The notes: a model not told the origin generated them from the letters alone. Shown: positions 8,141-17,516, numbered from the stretch's first letter. The stretch is DNA of 64,000 nt from an uncultured Chryseobacterium sp. (GCA_913778275.1 CAJYWN010000003.1:1-64000), one strand, 5' to 3'. Numbers and translations are program-made.

Positions 8141-8545
8141 ATGTCCGAAACCATTGCAAAACCTGTTATTGTAAAAGAATTACTGGAATCCCTTCAGACA
8201 GAAGTTCAGGAGGAACAGCAGGTAATTGTGCATTGTTGCTTTCCCGCCTCCCCATTTCTGGGGAACCTGATCAGAATCTGGCATTCAACCTATCTTTTCG
8301 ATAACCAGTCGGATCATAAAAGCAGATTGATCCATGCTGAAAATATTACCATTTATCCCAATTGGACGCCGGTACCTTTTATGAAAGACTTTTGGTTTAC
8401 GCTTGTTTTTTCAGGATTACCCAAAGACTGTAAAAGCTTCGATCTGAAAGAAGTCATTCCCGAAGAAGGCGGTTTTTTTGTAGAAGCGATCAAAAGAAAT
8501 TCTTCTGATATTTATCGGGTGAAAATTTCAGAATCTTATATATAA
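8141..8545 (+). CDS. Conserved-type hypothetical protein, 134 aa
   Basis: I do not recognise the family. The product is small and acidic, without signal peptide or membrane segment. It looks alpha/beta: an N-terminal helix (KELLESLQTEVQEEQQ), a hydrophobic strand VIVHCCFPASPF, then aromatic-rich strands (IYPNWTPVPFMKDFWFTLVF). The composition and lack of export signal suggest a soluble cytosolic protein. It stands between mqo and the DUF1684 gene, and the mqo-side inverted repeats end only 10 bp before its start. Confidence 0.65.
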   Translation: MSETIAKPVIVKELLESLQTEVQEEQQVIVHCCFPASPFLGNLIRIWHSTYLFDNQSDHKSRLIHAENITIYPNWTPVPFMKDFWFTLVFSGLPKDCKSFDLKEVIPEEGGFFVEAIKRNSSDIYRVKISESYI

Positions 8546-8611
8546 AAGACTATAAGGTTAAGGTTGTTCCTTGCTAAGAACCGGAAAATACACGATAAAA
8601 TATAAAAGAAA

Positions 8612-8633
8612 TCTTTGCGAACTTCGCGTTAAA
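8612..8633 (+). repeat. Dispersed intergenic repeat, CTTTGCG...GCGTTAAA type
   Basis: The 22-mer starting TCTTTGCGAACTTCGCG and ending TTAAA agrees at 17 of 22 positions with 10868-10889. From memory, similar strings are frequent upstream of genes in Chryseobacterium-like genomes. Both copies lie just 5' of a start codon. Confidence 0.5.
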
Positions 8634-8649
8634 GTAAAATCTTCTTATA

Positions 8650-9264
8650 ATGAAAACATACATATTTATACTTTTACTTTTACCTGTGCTGATCTTCTCC
8701 CAAAAAGATTCTAAGGAAACGGCCTTGGTCCAGAAATTTCAGAAAGAACTGAACGAGGAGTATCTGAATCCCAAAGAAACACCTCTAAGAGGAGATAACT
8801 TTAAAAATTTCAGACAGCATCCTTTCTTCCCGATTGATATAAAGTACAGGGTCACCGCCAAATTTACCAGAACTGAAAATGCACAACCCTTCGAGCTTCC
8901 CACTTCTTCAGGGAAATCAAAATCCTACAGAGAATATGGGAAAGCAACTTTTGAACTTGACGGGAAATCCTATACATTGTCCCTTTATCAAAGTTTAGAT
9001 TTAATCAAACAAAAGAAATACAAAGATTACCTGTTCCTGCCATTCCGCGATGCAACCAACGGAAAAGAAACCTACGGCGGCGGAAAATACATGGATCTAA
9101 AAATCCCTGAAGGCAATATTATCGTTCTGGATTTTAATACATCTTATCAGCCGTATTGTGCCTACAATGCCTACGATTACAATTGCCCGATTGTTCCGGA
9201 AGAAAACAGGCTGCCTGTTGAAATTCGTGCAGGAGTAATGTATGAAGACATCTACCATCACTAA
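8650..9264 (+). CDS. DUF1684 domain-containing exported protein
   Basis: The 204-residue protein starts with a Sec signal peptide (hydrophobic residues 4-16, cleavage near IFSQ). The body matches DUF1684: FKNFRQHPFFPID, LYQSLDLIKQ, FLPFRDATNGKETYGGGKYMDL, DFNTSYQPYCAYN and a cysteine-containing stretch YNCPIVPEENRLPVEIRAG. The biochemical role of DUF1684 is not established to my knowledge. A GNAT gene begins only 3 bp after the stop codon, so the two are probably co-transcribed. Confidence 0.88.
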   Translation: MKTYIFILLLLPVLIFSQKDSKETALVQKFQKELNEEYLNPKETPLRGDNFKNFRQHPFFPIDIKYRVTAKFTRTENAQPFELPTSSGKSKSYREYGKATFELDGKSYTLSLYQSLDLIKQKKYKDYLFLPFRDATNGKETYGGGKYMDLKIPEGNIIVLDFNTSYQPYCAYNAYDYNCPIVPEENRLPVEIRAGVMYEDIYHH

Positions 9265-9267
9265 TAT

Positions 9268-9741
9268 ATGATACAGTTAAAATTTTATGAACAAAAAGAT
9301 TTCCCCGGAGTAAATTATGCTCTGGATGAAAATCAGCTGCAATATACCGCAAGTGCAGAACAGGCCTTGCAGAGGATCGAAGAACGCGAGGATACGCTTG
9401 CATTTCCGATAACCATTCTTAAAGATGAAGATCCCTGCGGATTTTTCGTGTTGGATTTTGGAGACGATAAATTAGAACTTACTGATAATAAAGACGCAAT
9501 GCTGCTTCGTTCGTTTTCTATAAACCCTGAAATGCAGGGAAAGGGAATAAGAACAGCGGCGATGATTCAGGTGGATGAATTTGTTCGGGAAAACTTTAAA
9601 GACTGCGAGGAAATCGTTCTTGCCGTTAATCAGAACAACATTTCCGCTTATCAGTTATATCGCAAGGTAGGATATCATTACGAAGGAAAAACCAGGATAG
9701 GAAGAAGCGGACCGCAATATATTATGTATAAAAAACTTTAA
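9268..9741 (+). CDS. GNAT family N-acetyltransferase
   Basis: This 157-residue protein has the GNAT acetyl-CoA fold. The strand FSINPEMQGKGIRTAAMI carries the pyrophosphate-binding Q-x-x-G-x-G/A type motif, followed by VLAVNQNNISAYQLYRKVGY, the typical end motif with Asn and Tyr. A central strand CGFFVLDFGDDKLEL precedes it. The substrate cannot be predicted. It is cytosolic and follows the DUF1684 gene with a 3-bp gap. Confidence 0.9.
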   Translation: MIQLKFYEQKDFPGVNYALDENQLQYTASAEQALQRIEEREDTLAFPITILKDEDPCGFFVLDFGDDKLELTDNKDAMLLRSFSINPEMQGKGIRTAAMIQVDEFVRENFKDCEEIVLAVNQNNISAYQLYRKVGYHYEGKTRIGRSGPQYIMYKKL

Positions 9742-9815
9742 GAATTTTTTAAGTTAATTTTTCATGTTTGGCGTGATCCTTTCAACTCAATTGGAGTAAC
9801 ATCAAATAATAAAAC

Positions 9816-10625
9816 ATGGAAATTTCTCTTAAAAATCAGGTTGCTATTGTTACCGGAGCTTCCAGCGGAATAGGTTCTGGAATTGCGAAATCGCTTGCAG
9901 CAGCCGGAGCAACGGTCATCGTAAACCACTCATCCGAACATTCAGCAGATGAAGCCCGTAATATTTTAAAGGAAATAACAGACGCCGGAGGAAGCGGGAT
10001 CACTTTTCAATGTGACGTTTCCAGTGAAGAGCAGGTCATCAAAATGTTTCAGGAGGTCATCTCACAATTCGGTACGGTTGATATTCTCATTAACAATGCA
10101 GGGGTTCAGAAAGACGCAAAATTCACGGAAATGACTCTTGAGCAGTGGAATATGGTCATCAATATCAATCTTACAGGCCAGTTCTTATGTGCTCGTGAAG
10201 CGATAAAAGAATTTCTTCGCCGCGGTATTGACACATCACGATCCGTTGCCTGCGGAAAAATCATTCATATCAGTTCGGTTCACGAATTAATTCCATGGGC
10301 CGGGCACGCCAATTATGCCGCCAGCAAAGGTGCCATCCGCATGCTGATGCAGACACTGGCCCAGGAATACGGAGCCGATAAAATCCGGGTTAATTCCATT
10401 TGTCCGGGTGCTATCCAGACCCCGATCAATAAAGATGCATGGAGCACTCCGAAAGCAATGAATGATCTGATGAACCTTGTTCCTTATAACAGGATCGGAA
10501 AACCGGAGGATATCGGGAACCTGGCCGTATTTTTAGCCAGCGACTTCGCAGACTATATTTCGGGAGCAAGTATTTTTGTAGACGGAGCGATGACAACCTT
10601 CGAAAGCTTTTCTACAGGAGGATAA
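9816..10625 (+). CDS. Short-chain dehydrogenase, glucose 1-dehydrogenase-like
   Basis: This is a classical SDR of 269 residues. It shows TGASSGIGSGIAKSLA (cofactor), CDVSSEEQV, the structural NNAG, and the catalytic Ser...Tyr-x3-Lys as ISSVHE...NYAASKGA, plus the C-terminal GKPEDIGNLAVFLASD typical of glucose 1-dehydrogenase-like members. Substitution of the usual acidic residue after strand 2 by VNHSSEH suggests NADP(H) use. It may oxidise glucose or act on another polyol or ketone. The GH63-like glucosidase gene follows after a terminator hairpin, so a shared sugar pathway is only an inference. Confidence 0.9.
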   Translation: MEISLKNQVAIVTGASSGIGSGIAKSLAAAGATVIVNHSSEHSADEARNILKEITDAGGSGITFQCDVSSEEQVIKMFQEVISQFGTVDILINNAGVQKDAKFTEMTLEQWNMVININLTGQFLCAREAIKEFLRRGIDTSRSVACGKIIHISSVHELIPWAGHANYAASKGAIRMLMQTLAQEYGADKIRVNSICPGAIQTPINKDAWSTPKAMNDLMNLVPYNRIGKPEDIGNLAVFLASDFADYISGASIFVDGAMTTFESFSTGG

Positions 10626-10630
10626 TTTTT

Positions 10631-10741
10631 GGGCGCACATTTCCGGCTTTCACTACTCGCTTTTTTTATTTTCGGCGGCGGCGAAGCCGCCGCCGAAAAT
10701 AAAAAAAGCTCAAACAGGCCGTTCAATCCGGGGCGCATGTT
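10631..10741. repeat. Dispersed element with central hairpin, copy 2
   Basis: The element is bracketed by GGGCGCACAT (10631-10640) and GGGCGCATGT (10732-10741), near-identical direct repeats. It contains the perfect hairpin 10659-10709, then a string that also occurs at 30-60. I infer a small mobile or hairpin-type repeat sitting between genes. Confidence 0.5.
10659..10709. terminator. Perfect 24-bp bidirectional terminator hairpin
   Basis: Arms of 24 bp (GC-rich core CGGCGGCGGC / GCCGCCGCCG with T7/A7 flanks) enclose a GAA loop. The T and A runs on the two sides make it a bidirectional terminator following the SDR gene. The arms are unusually long and exact. Confidence 0.85.
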
Positions 10742-10867
10742 TGGCAAAGCATAAAGGAAGCCAGAGACGGACTATGGGGTTCACTCATTTGATAATTAAG
10801 TGTTCGTTTTGCATGTATCTTCTTCATCTTTGCTGAGTGACGTCTTTGCGAGTCTTAAGTAATAAAC

Positions 10868-10889
10868 TCTTTGCAGCCTTTGCCTTAAA
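10868..10889 (+). repeat. Dispersed intergenic repeat, second copy
   Basis: This is the partner of 8612-8633 (17 of 22 positions identical). It overlaps the 27 extra codons of the longer glucosidase frame, which argues that translation starts downstream at 10918. A third partial relative, TCTTTGCGAGTCTTAAG, lies at 10843-10859. Confidence 0.45.
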
Positions 10890-10917
10890 TCTCATATATA
10901 AAACAATTTACAAATAC

Positions 10918-13575
10918 ATGAAAGAAAAAGAAAGACTTACCGACATCACCTGGAAAAAGTGGGGACCTTACGTCAGCAACCGCGAATGGGGATTGGTGCG
11001 TGAAGATTACAGCGCAGACGGCGATGCATGGAATTATACCACCCACGATACGGCGGAAGCAAAAACTTACCGGTGGGGAGAAGAAGGCATCTGCGGAATT
11101 TGTGATGATCTTCAGAAACTGGTATTTTCTTTCGGATTCTGGAACAGAAAAGATAAAATGGTGAAAGAACGGTTCTTCGGTCTTACCAACGGACAGGGAA
11201 ATCACGGGGAGGATGTTAAGGAATACTACTATTACCTGGATTCCACACCTACGCATTCTTATATGAAGATGCTTTATAAATATCCTCAAAATGCATTTCC
11301 TTATGAAGATCTTATCCGGACAAATGCAGAAAGGAGCAAGCAGGAACCCGAATACGAATTAATCGACACCGGAATTTTCGATAAAAATGAATATTTCGAT
11401 ATTTTTATAGAGTATGCAAAAGAAGATTCCCAGGATATTCTGATTCAGCTTACTATTGTCAATAAATCCGAAAACAACGCTCCTTTGGTAATTCTTCCGA
11501 CTTTATGGTTCAGAAATACATGGCGATGGGGTTACGACGATTACTTGCCACAGATGAATTCGGAGGAGGTAGATTTAGTTAAAATTATACATAAGGATTT
11601 GAAAATCAAAAATTTGTATGCAGGTCAGTCTCACAAAGTTTTATTCTGTGATAATGAAACGAATAATGAAAAACTGTATCAGTGTCCGGGAGAATCCCGC
11701 TACAGTAAAGACGGGATTAATGATTTTATTATTAATGGTAACTCACAGTCGGTTAACCCCGAACATTTCGGTACCAAAGCAGCATTCCTGATCGACGAAA
11801 GTTTTAGACCCAAAGAAGAAAAAGTTTTTAAATTCAGGCTGTCTGATAAAGATCTTACAAAACCTTTTGATGATTTTGATGTAATATTCAGCCTGAGAAA
11901 ACAGGAAGCCGATGAATTCTATGAAGAAGTCCAGAATGGAATTGCTACAGAAGATGAAAAAATGGTACAGCGGCAGGCCTTTGCGGGAATGCTCTGGAGC
12001 AAGATGTTTTATCATTACAATGTCGAAAAATGGCTGAAAGGTGATCCTGCAGAACCACAACCTCCAAAATCACGTGAGAAGATCCGTAATTTTCAATGGA
12101 AGCACCTCAACAATGAACATATTATTTCCATGCCCGATAAATGGGAATACCCTTGGTATGCGACTTGGGATCTGGCTTTTCATACCATCAGCTTTTCATT
12201 GATCGATCCGGATTTTGCCAAGCATCAGCTGAAATTATTCCTTTTTGAGTGGTACATGCATCCCAACGGGCAGCTTCCCGCATACGAATGGAATTTTAAT
12301 GACGTCAATCCGCCGGTTCACGCATGGGCGGTTTTCAGAGTTTTTAAAATTGATGAGTATCTATCAGGAAAACCAGACCTGCAATTTCTGGAAAGTGCTT
12401 TTCAGAAATTACTGATGAATTTTACCTGGTGGGTTAACAAAAAAGACAGCAACGGTAATAATATTTTTGAAGGCGGATTTTTAGGACTGGACAATATCGG
12501 AATATTTGACCGCAATACACAGCTTCCCGACGGTGAACATCTCGAGCAGTCAGACGGAACGAGCTGGATGGCCATGTTTGCCCTGAATATGATGAGAATC
12601 GCACTCGAGCTGGCTTTATACAACAGCATCTATGAAGAAATGGCTATGAAATTCTTCGAGCACTTTCTCGCAATTGCAAATTCTCTGGCCAATATGGGGG
12701 ATGAATGCTTTAGCCTTTGGGACGAAGAAGACGAGTTCTTCTACGATGCTATTTCTTTGGGAGAAGATAATCATATGTATTTAAAAATGAGAACGATTGT
12801 CGGATTGATTCCCATGTTTGCCGTAGAGGTTATTGATGATGATATGATTGAAAAGCTTCCAAACTTCAAGAAAAGAATGCAGTGGGTTTTAGACAATAAG
12901 CCTGAACTGGCTGCTTTGGTTTCCCACTGGGAAGTAAAAGGCGAGGATTCCAAGCACCTGCTTTCTCTTCTGCGTGGCCACCGTTTGAAAAGACTTCTTT
13001 CCAGAATGCTGAATTCTGATGAATTCCTGAGCGAATTTGGTATTCGTGCTCTTTCTAAAGAATATGAGAAAAACCCTTTTACCTTACACCTGAATGATAA
13101 AGACTTTACCGTAAAATATACGCCTGCGGAAAGTGACAGCCGGCTTTTCGGAGGAAACAGCAACTGGCGTGGGCCGGTATGGTTCCCGGTTAATTTTTTA
13201 ATTATTGAAAGCCTTCAACGATTTTTCTTTTATTACAGTCCTGACTTTCTGGTAGAATATCCTACAGGAAGCGGAAATTATTTAAATCTAGATCAGATTG
13301 CCGATGAACTGAGCAAAAGGCTGGCAAAAATATTTTTAAAAGATGAAAGCGGGAACCGTCCTTTCAACGGCCAATATCCCAGATTTCAGAGTGATCCGGA
13401 TTTTAAGGATTATATTCTGTTTTACGAATATTTTCATGGAGACAACGGACGTGGAGTAGGTGCTTCGCATCAGACAGGCTGGACCGGACTGATTGCGAAA
13501 ATCCTCATGCCTCGTTTTTCAAAAAAAGAAATAGCAGAATCAGAAACTGAAATGCCGGAAAAAAATAAATCTTAG
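10918..13575 (+). CDS. Large GH63/MGH1-like glucosidase
   Basis: The 885-residue protein belongs to the MGH1-like (alpha/alpha)6 glycosidases related to GH63 processing glucosidases. Landmarks are YATWDLAFHTISFSLIDPDF (general acid Asp), EWNFNDVNPPVHAWA, GLDNIGIFDR and the family-typical GGNSNWRGPVWFPVNFL, followed by the C-terminal HGDNGRGVGASHQTGW. The first 300 residues form a beta-rich N domain. There is no signal peptide, so it acts in the cytosol, probably on alpha-glucosides or trehalose-like compounds; the substrate is not certain. The frame is open from 10837, but those codons lie in an intergenic repeat; the ATG at 10918 begins the conserved-looking sequence. Confidence 0.85.
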   Translation: MKEKERLTDITWKKWGPYVSNREWGLVREDYSADGDAWNYTTHDTAEAKTYRWGEEGICGICDDLQKLVFSFGFWNRKDKMVKERFFGLTNGQGNHGEDVKEYYYYLDSTPTHSYMKMLYKYPQNAFPYEDLIRTNAERSKQEPEYELIDTGIFDKNEYFDIFIEYAKEDSQDILIQLTIVNKSENNAPLVILPTLWFRNTWRWGYDDYLPQMNSEEVDLVKIIHKDLKIKNLYAGQSHKVLFCDNETNNEKLYQCPGESRYSKDGINDFIINGNSQSVNPEHFGTKAAFLIDESFRPKEEKVFKFRLSDKDLTKPFDDFDVIFSLRKQEADEFYEEVQNGIATEDEKMVQRQAFAGMLWSKMFYHYNVEKWLKGDPAEPQPPKSREKIRNFQWKHLNNEHIISMPDKWEYPWYATWDLAFHTISFSLIDPDFAKHQLKLFLFEWYMHPNGQLPAYEWNFNDVNPPVHAWAVFRVFKIDEYLSGKPDLQFLESAFQKLLMNFTWWVNKKDSNGNNIFEGGFLGLDNIGIFDRNTQLPDGEHLEQSDGTSWMAMFALNMMRIALELALYNSIYEEMAMKFFEHFLAIANSLANMGDECFSLWDEEDEFFYDAISLGEDNHMYLKMRTIVGLIPMFAVEVIDDDMIEKLPNFKKRMQWVLDNKPELAALVSHWEVKGEDSKHLLSLLRGHRLKRLLSRMLNSDEFLSEFGIRALSKEYEKNPFTLHLNDKDFTVKYTPAESDSRLFGGNSNWRGPVWFPVNFLIIESLQRFFFYYSPDFLVEYPTGSGNYLNLDQIADELSKRLAKIFLKDESGNRPFNGQYPRFQSDPDFKDYILFYEYFHGDNGRGVGASHQTGWTGLIAKILMPRFSKKEIAESETEMPEKNKS

Positions 13576-13594
13576 TTAATGTATTGATAATGCT

Positions 13595-14281
13595 TTATTC
13601 AAAAATCTGTTGAATGACTTCCAGGGAGGCAGGAATTCTGAAGTCTGTGATGTGATAATGATAATACACCAGAATACTGTCGAGAAAATCTTTTCTGTAA
13701 GCTGAAGAAATTTTGATCCGGTACGGATGCTCGGAAGCAAGAATAGCCTGCCATATCGCAGAAATATCTTCGTTAAAGATTTGATGCATCAATTCAGATG
13801 AAAAAGTTCCCGTTTCGGGATCGAGAAATTTTCCATTATTCAACAGAGGGGCAACCCCCTGAATTTTCAGGATTTTAATCAGAAAGATTAGATGAGACTG
13901 ATAGTTTTGGTTTTCCAGTTCATCAATAAATTCATCCAGGCAGAAGAAAAGGTGGTGATTTTTATTTTCATGCTTCAGATTCTGATTCAAAAAATCCGAA
14001 ATGAAAAATACCACCGAATTACACCGAATATCGGTATAAATATCATTGCTCTTAATCATTTCAAACCGGGAAATGGTCTGTATTCCATTTCCTCTCACGG
14101 GAAGCAGGGAAAAATTAAGCTTACTCAAAGGCAGGAGCAGGGCTTTTTTCTTATTCTTCCGGGCGTAAATACCTTTTAGAAAATAAGACTGAAACCCTTC
14201 TTCTTCTGTAAAACAATGCAGTACTGCATCATTTTCACCGTATTTTATGTAAGATAATAAAAAGCCGCTTTGAGAATTCAT
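13595..14281 (-). CDS. recO: DNA repair protein RecO
   Basis: RecO loads RecA onto SSB-coated DNA together with RecR in the RecFOR pathway. The 228-residue product has the N-terminal OB-fold strands (GFLLSYIKYGENDAVLHCFTEE, YFLKGIYARKNKKKALLLPL) and the helical C-terminal half. The zinc-finger cysteines of some RecO proteins are absent, as is usual in Bacteroidota. The ATG at 14281 shares one base with the porZ stop codon (TGATG), indicating translational coupling; a TTG codon three bases earlier is less likely. It is the last gene of the 5'-nucleotidase/porZ operon and converges on the glucosidase gene 19 bp away, without an obvious terminator. Confidence 0.9.
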   Translation of the reverse strand: MNSQSGFLLSYIKYGENDAVLHCFTEEEGFQSYFLKGIYARKNKKKALLLPLSKLNFSLLPVRGNGIQTISRFEMIKSNDIYTDIRCNSVVFFISDFLNQNLKHENKNHHLFFCLDEFIDELENQNYQSHLIFLIKILKIQGVAPLLNNGKFLDPETGTFSSELMHQIFNEDISAIWQAILASEHPYRIKISSAYRKDFLDSILVYYHYHITDFRIPASLEVIQQIFE

Positions 14282-16563
14282 CAATTAACTACCGCAATCT
14301 TTGCTGTTGCTTTATCGGATCCGTCTTCATTGGTCATCAATACAAAATATACTCCGGAGGCCACTCTTGCCCCTCTCTGATTATTTAGATCCCATTCATA
14401 ATATCCACCTCTTGCTACAGCAGAGTGTACGACATTTCCGGCCGCATCTGCAATTCTGATGTTGGTAACTTCAGCAAGACCTTTAATGGTAACTTTTCCT
14501 TTAAAATTAGAATACACTACAGGATTAGGATATACAAGTACGTTTCCGAATCCGGAAGTAACATCAGATACATCTCCCTGGTATGTTACAATTCCATCAT
14601 ATGATGCAAAATATACTTTTCCTGTCTTTTTGTCTACTTTAATGTCCGTAATACTGTTTGTAGGAAGAGGAGAATTTTCTTTTGTGAAATGCTTTACGGT
14701 CTGCTGGCCGTCTGCAGATAAATAATATACGCCTCCGCCATCCACAGAAACCCATTTATGATCGCCTGCATCTACCTCGATCTGCAATATCTGCGAATCT
14801 CTGAAAAGTTCTTCGCCAAGACCGTTCTGTTCTATAATAATAGGTTCTACGGTGGCGCTTGCCGGCGTTTTAACGGCAGAAACGGCATTTGGCAAAACTC
14901 TTAGTCCTAAATCTCCTCCTATCCAGGCATCTCCTGACTTATCAAGCGCTACGGAAATATTCCCTCCCGAATTAGGATCAAATCCATTAGATTGATTCAG
15001 AATATAAGCGGTGTCATCAGAGGTATTGACTGTTTTTTTTGCGTCATAAGCAACAAGTGCACTCAGTCTTGGAATAGGGATCCACAACAAGCCTTCATAA
15101 AATAGTGGTTTTTGTGCAGCCCCCAATGTCGTTGTATTTTTTATAAGAAAATCATCGGTTGCCCTGTCATACGCTCCTATTGCAGTAAGCTGCCCGACTT
15201 CCGGTCCGTCACTGGAAAAAGCTATGGTCACAAAAAGGTTGTTGGCATCATCAAAGGCGATTCCTACAGCACGTCTTGCAGAAAAGTTATCAGTTCCTAA
15301 ATTATAGTTTTTACTAAAGGTAAAATCTTTGCTGGCTGCATTGTATTTCATTTTGTATACACCACGGCCAGGTGCGGTAACATAGTTGGTAAAGAAAATA
15401 TCATCCGGATTTGAAGGATCTGAAACAACATCAAGAACATTGAATCTTGTGGTGTTCCCGATAAAGTAGGAAGGATAGATCCATTCCATGCCATTGAAGT
15501 AATAGAACCCGGGATTTTTCGGGTTGCTGATTGCTGTATTAAATCTGTTTTCTCTTCCACCGGTAGATACCAGAATCTGATTGTCTCCGTAAAGACTCAT
15601 TTTATAGGCATAATTAAAATAAGGCCCATCCGGCTTGAAGGAGTTATTACTTTCATTTTTTATCCCTGAGAGTACTGTTCCGCCATATACACTGCTTCCT
15701 ACGGTAGTTGCGGTATTACATTCTTCGCCGAAACTTACGGTATTGTTGAAATTTCCATTGGTATTAAAGGTGTAAACCCTGTTTAGATCTGTTACAATAA
15801 TATTATTGCTGTTTACCACAACATCTCTTACATTCGTAAATGCTTGGGAAAGAGGTACTGAAGTACCATTGTTATAAAGATATCCTGTTGTAGCAGACGA
15901 AAAACTTAAAATGCCTTCAGAATCAATATGTCTGAATGCTCCTGCCATTTCAGTGATCCATGTGTTAAATACCGGAAACGTTGTGTTCATTTCGTGGCTT
16001 TTCAGACCTGTATTGGTTACTGAAAATACTTTATTGCCGAAAATGGTAGCCTCATTGCTGGCTTCATATACGCCTCCGGACAAGAAGAAAGCAGAATCTT
16101 TAAACTCTTTTTTCTTCAGATCGAAAATAGAAACTCCGTAACCTACCGAAATAACAGCCAGGTCTCCAGTTATCGAAATATGGTTGATTCTTTTGCTGCC
16201 GTTATATCCGGTAGCAATGGGAATATCCACAACATATGTAATTCCGTCCGGGGAAACTACATCCAGTGAGCCGTTCTGGTATCCTATGAGCGCAATTTTG
16301 CTTTGAGGGTTGTAATCAAATGCTGAAATTTTAACCTCATGCAAGCCGTTTGCTTTAGACAGCTTGGTAATTTCACCTGATGAAATTGTATAATAAAAGA
16401 TTCCGTTTTCTGCAGCTGCAACTATTTTTCCGTTATCTTCCTTCATGGCAGTAACGTTATTATAAGAAAACAGGTCTGCCCATTTTTTTGAGGAAATAGT
16501 CTGTGCATGTGCAACGTGCAGGGATGCCAAAATACCAAGAGAAATTAGAGAGAGTTTTTTCAT
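14281..16563 (-). CDS. porZ: T9SS protein PorZ
   Basis: PorZ is a surface component of the type IX secretion system. It binds anionic lipopolysaccharide and delivers it to the sortase complex PorU-PorV-PorQ. The 760-residue product has a signal peptide (cleavage near HVAHA-QT), two beta-propeller domains (start AQTISSKKWADLFSYNNVTA; repeats such as ISITGDLAVISVGYGVSIFDL and SGDAWIGGDLGLRVLPNA) and a C-terminal type A sorting domain (from about residue 680: VYPNPV...IRIADAAGNVV...GVYFVLM). It begins 2 bp after the metallophosphatase stop and overlaps recO by one base. Confidence 0.9.
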   Translation of the reverse strand: MKKLSLISLGILASLHVAHAQTISSKKWADLFSYNNVTAMKEDNGKIVAAAENGIFYYTISSGEITKLSKANGLHEVKISAFDYNPQSKIALIGYQNGSLDVVSPDGITYVVDIPIATGYNGSKRINHISITGDLAVISVGYGVSIFDLKKKEFKDSAFFLSGGVYEASNEATIFGNKVFSVTNTGLKSHEMNTTFPVFNTWITEMAGAFRHIDSEGILSFSSATTGYLYNNGTSVPLSQAFTNVRDVVVNSNNIIVTDLNRVYTFNTNGNFNNTVSFGEECNTATTVGSSVYGGTVLSGIKNESNNSFKPDGPYFNYAYKMSLYGDNQILVSTGGRENRFNTAISNPKNPGFYYFNGMEWIYPSYFIGNTTRFNVLDVVSDPSNPDDIFFTNYVTAPGRGVYKMKYNAASKDFTFSKNYNLGTDNFSARRAVGIAFDDANNLFVTIAFSSDGPEVGQLTAIGAYDRATDDFLIKNTTTLGAAQKPLFYEGLLWIPIPRLSALVAYDAKKTVNTSDDTAYILNQSNGFDPNSGGNISVALDKSGDAWIGGDLGLRVLPNAVSAVKTPASATVEPIIIEQNGLGEELFRDSQILQIEVDAGDHKWVSVDGGGVYYLSADGQQTVKHFTKENSPLPTNSITDIKVDKKTGKVYFASYDGIVTYQGDVSDVTSGFGNVLVYPNPVVYSNFKGKVTIKGLAEVTNIRIADAAGNVVHSAVARGGYYEWDLNNQRGARVASGVYFVLMTNEDGSDKATAKIAVVN

Positions 16564-16565
16564 GC

Positions 16566-17516
16566 TTATGCTATTATGCTGCTGTCGATGGCCTGATTAT
16601 TCCAGGCAATATGTTGTATGTTTTTATTTGTGTCTAAAAAGAAATCTATTCTTCCCAAGAGAAGTCCTGCCCATCCAACCTGATTGACAAGAACGTTTTT
16701 ACCCTGTCTGTTAACGAAAGTTTGTGGCTCCGAAAGGAAAGTATGTGTGTGACCGCCCAAAATGAGATCAATATTTTCGGTTTTGGCAGCCAATATCTTA
16801 TCACTTATTTTATCCGGCTCATCTTTATAATCATAACCGATGTGCGAAAGACAGATCACCAGATCACATTTCTGTTCATTTTTTAGAAAATGTGAATAAT
16901 GCTGAGCTACCTCAACAGGATCGGAATATACCGTTTCTGCATACTGTTTCTTTCCAACAAGCCCGTCAAGTTGAATTCCGACTCCGAAAATTCCCACTTT
17001 GATTCCGTTTTTATTAAAAATCTTATACGGAGAAGTCTTCCCGTCAAGCACTGTATTTTTAAAATCATAATTGGAACAGATAAAGGGGAACTTCGCATTC
17101 GGCAAAACCTTTAAAAATCCGTCCAGACCGTTATCAAAATCATGATTTCCCATCGTGGAAGCATCATACTTCATCATAGACATCAGTCTGAATTCCAGTT
17201 CGCCGCCGAAAAAATTGAAATAAGGAGTTCCCTGAAAGATATCTCCTGAATCCAAAAGCAATACATTGGATTCCCGGTTTCTGATCTGCTGAATCAGGGT
17301 TGCCCGCCTTGCAAAACCTCCCTGATTGGGGTTTTTGGTATAGCTTGAATCGAAAGGTTCAATTCTGCTGTGCTGATCGTTGGTATGAAGAATAGTGAGT
17401 TTATTGGCTGATTTAAAATCAACCAACTTCAGCTCTTCCGCCATCATCATATTTGGGGCTAAAGCCATTGCCAAAGTCCCGCCGCCTATTGCCTTTAAAA
17501 AACTTTTTCTGTCCAT
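16566..17516 (-). CDS. 5'-nucleotidase-type metallophosphatase (catalytic half)
   Basis: This encodes the calcineurin-like catalytic domain of the UshA/5'-nucleotidase family as a separate 316-residue protein. All five metal motifs are visible: HTNDQH, DSGDIFQG, MGNHDFDNG, CLSHIGYD and GGHTHTF. The N terminus (DRKSFLKAIGGGTLAMALAP) is a Tat-like signal with Arg-Lys instead of Arg-Arg. The periplasmic enzyme would hydrolyse nucleotides or similar phosphoesters. The usual C-terminal substrate domain is missing here but is encoded by the preceding gene, whose TAA stop overlaps this ATG (TAATG), so the two halves are translationally coupled and probably act together. Confidence 0.9.
   Translation of the reverse strand: MDRKSFLKAIGGGTLAMALAPNMMMAEELKLVDFKSANKLTILHTNDQHSRIEPFDSSYTKNPNQGGFARRATLIQQIRNRESNVLLLDSGDIFQGTPYFNFFGGELEFRLMSMMKYDASTMGNHDFDNGLDGFLKVLPNAKFPFICSNYDFKNTVLDGKTSPYKIFNKNGIKVGIFGVGIQLDGLVGKKQYAETVYSDPVEVAQHYSHFLKNEQKCDLVICLSHIGYDYKDEPDKISDKILAAKTENIDLILGGHTHTFLSEPQTFVNRQGKNVLVNQVGWAGLLLGRIDFFLDTNKNIQHIAWNNQAIDSSIIA

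Noticed and set aside
10837..10917. N-terminal 27-codon extension of the glucosidase
   Set aside because: It lies in an intergenic repeat and has no family-like sequence; the ATG at 10918 is preferred.
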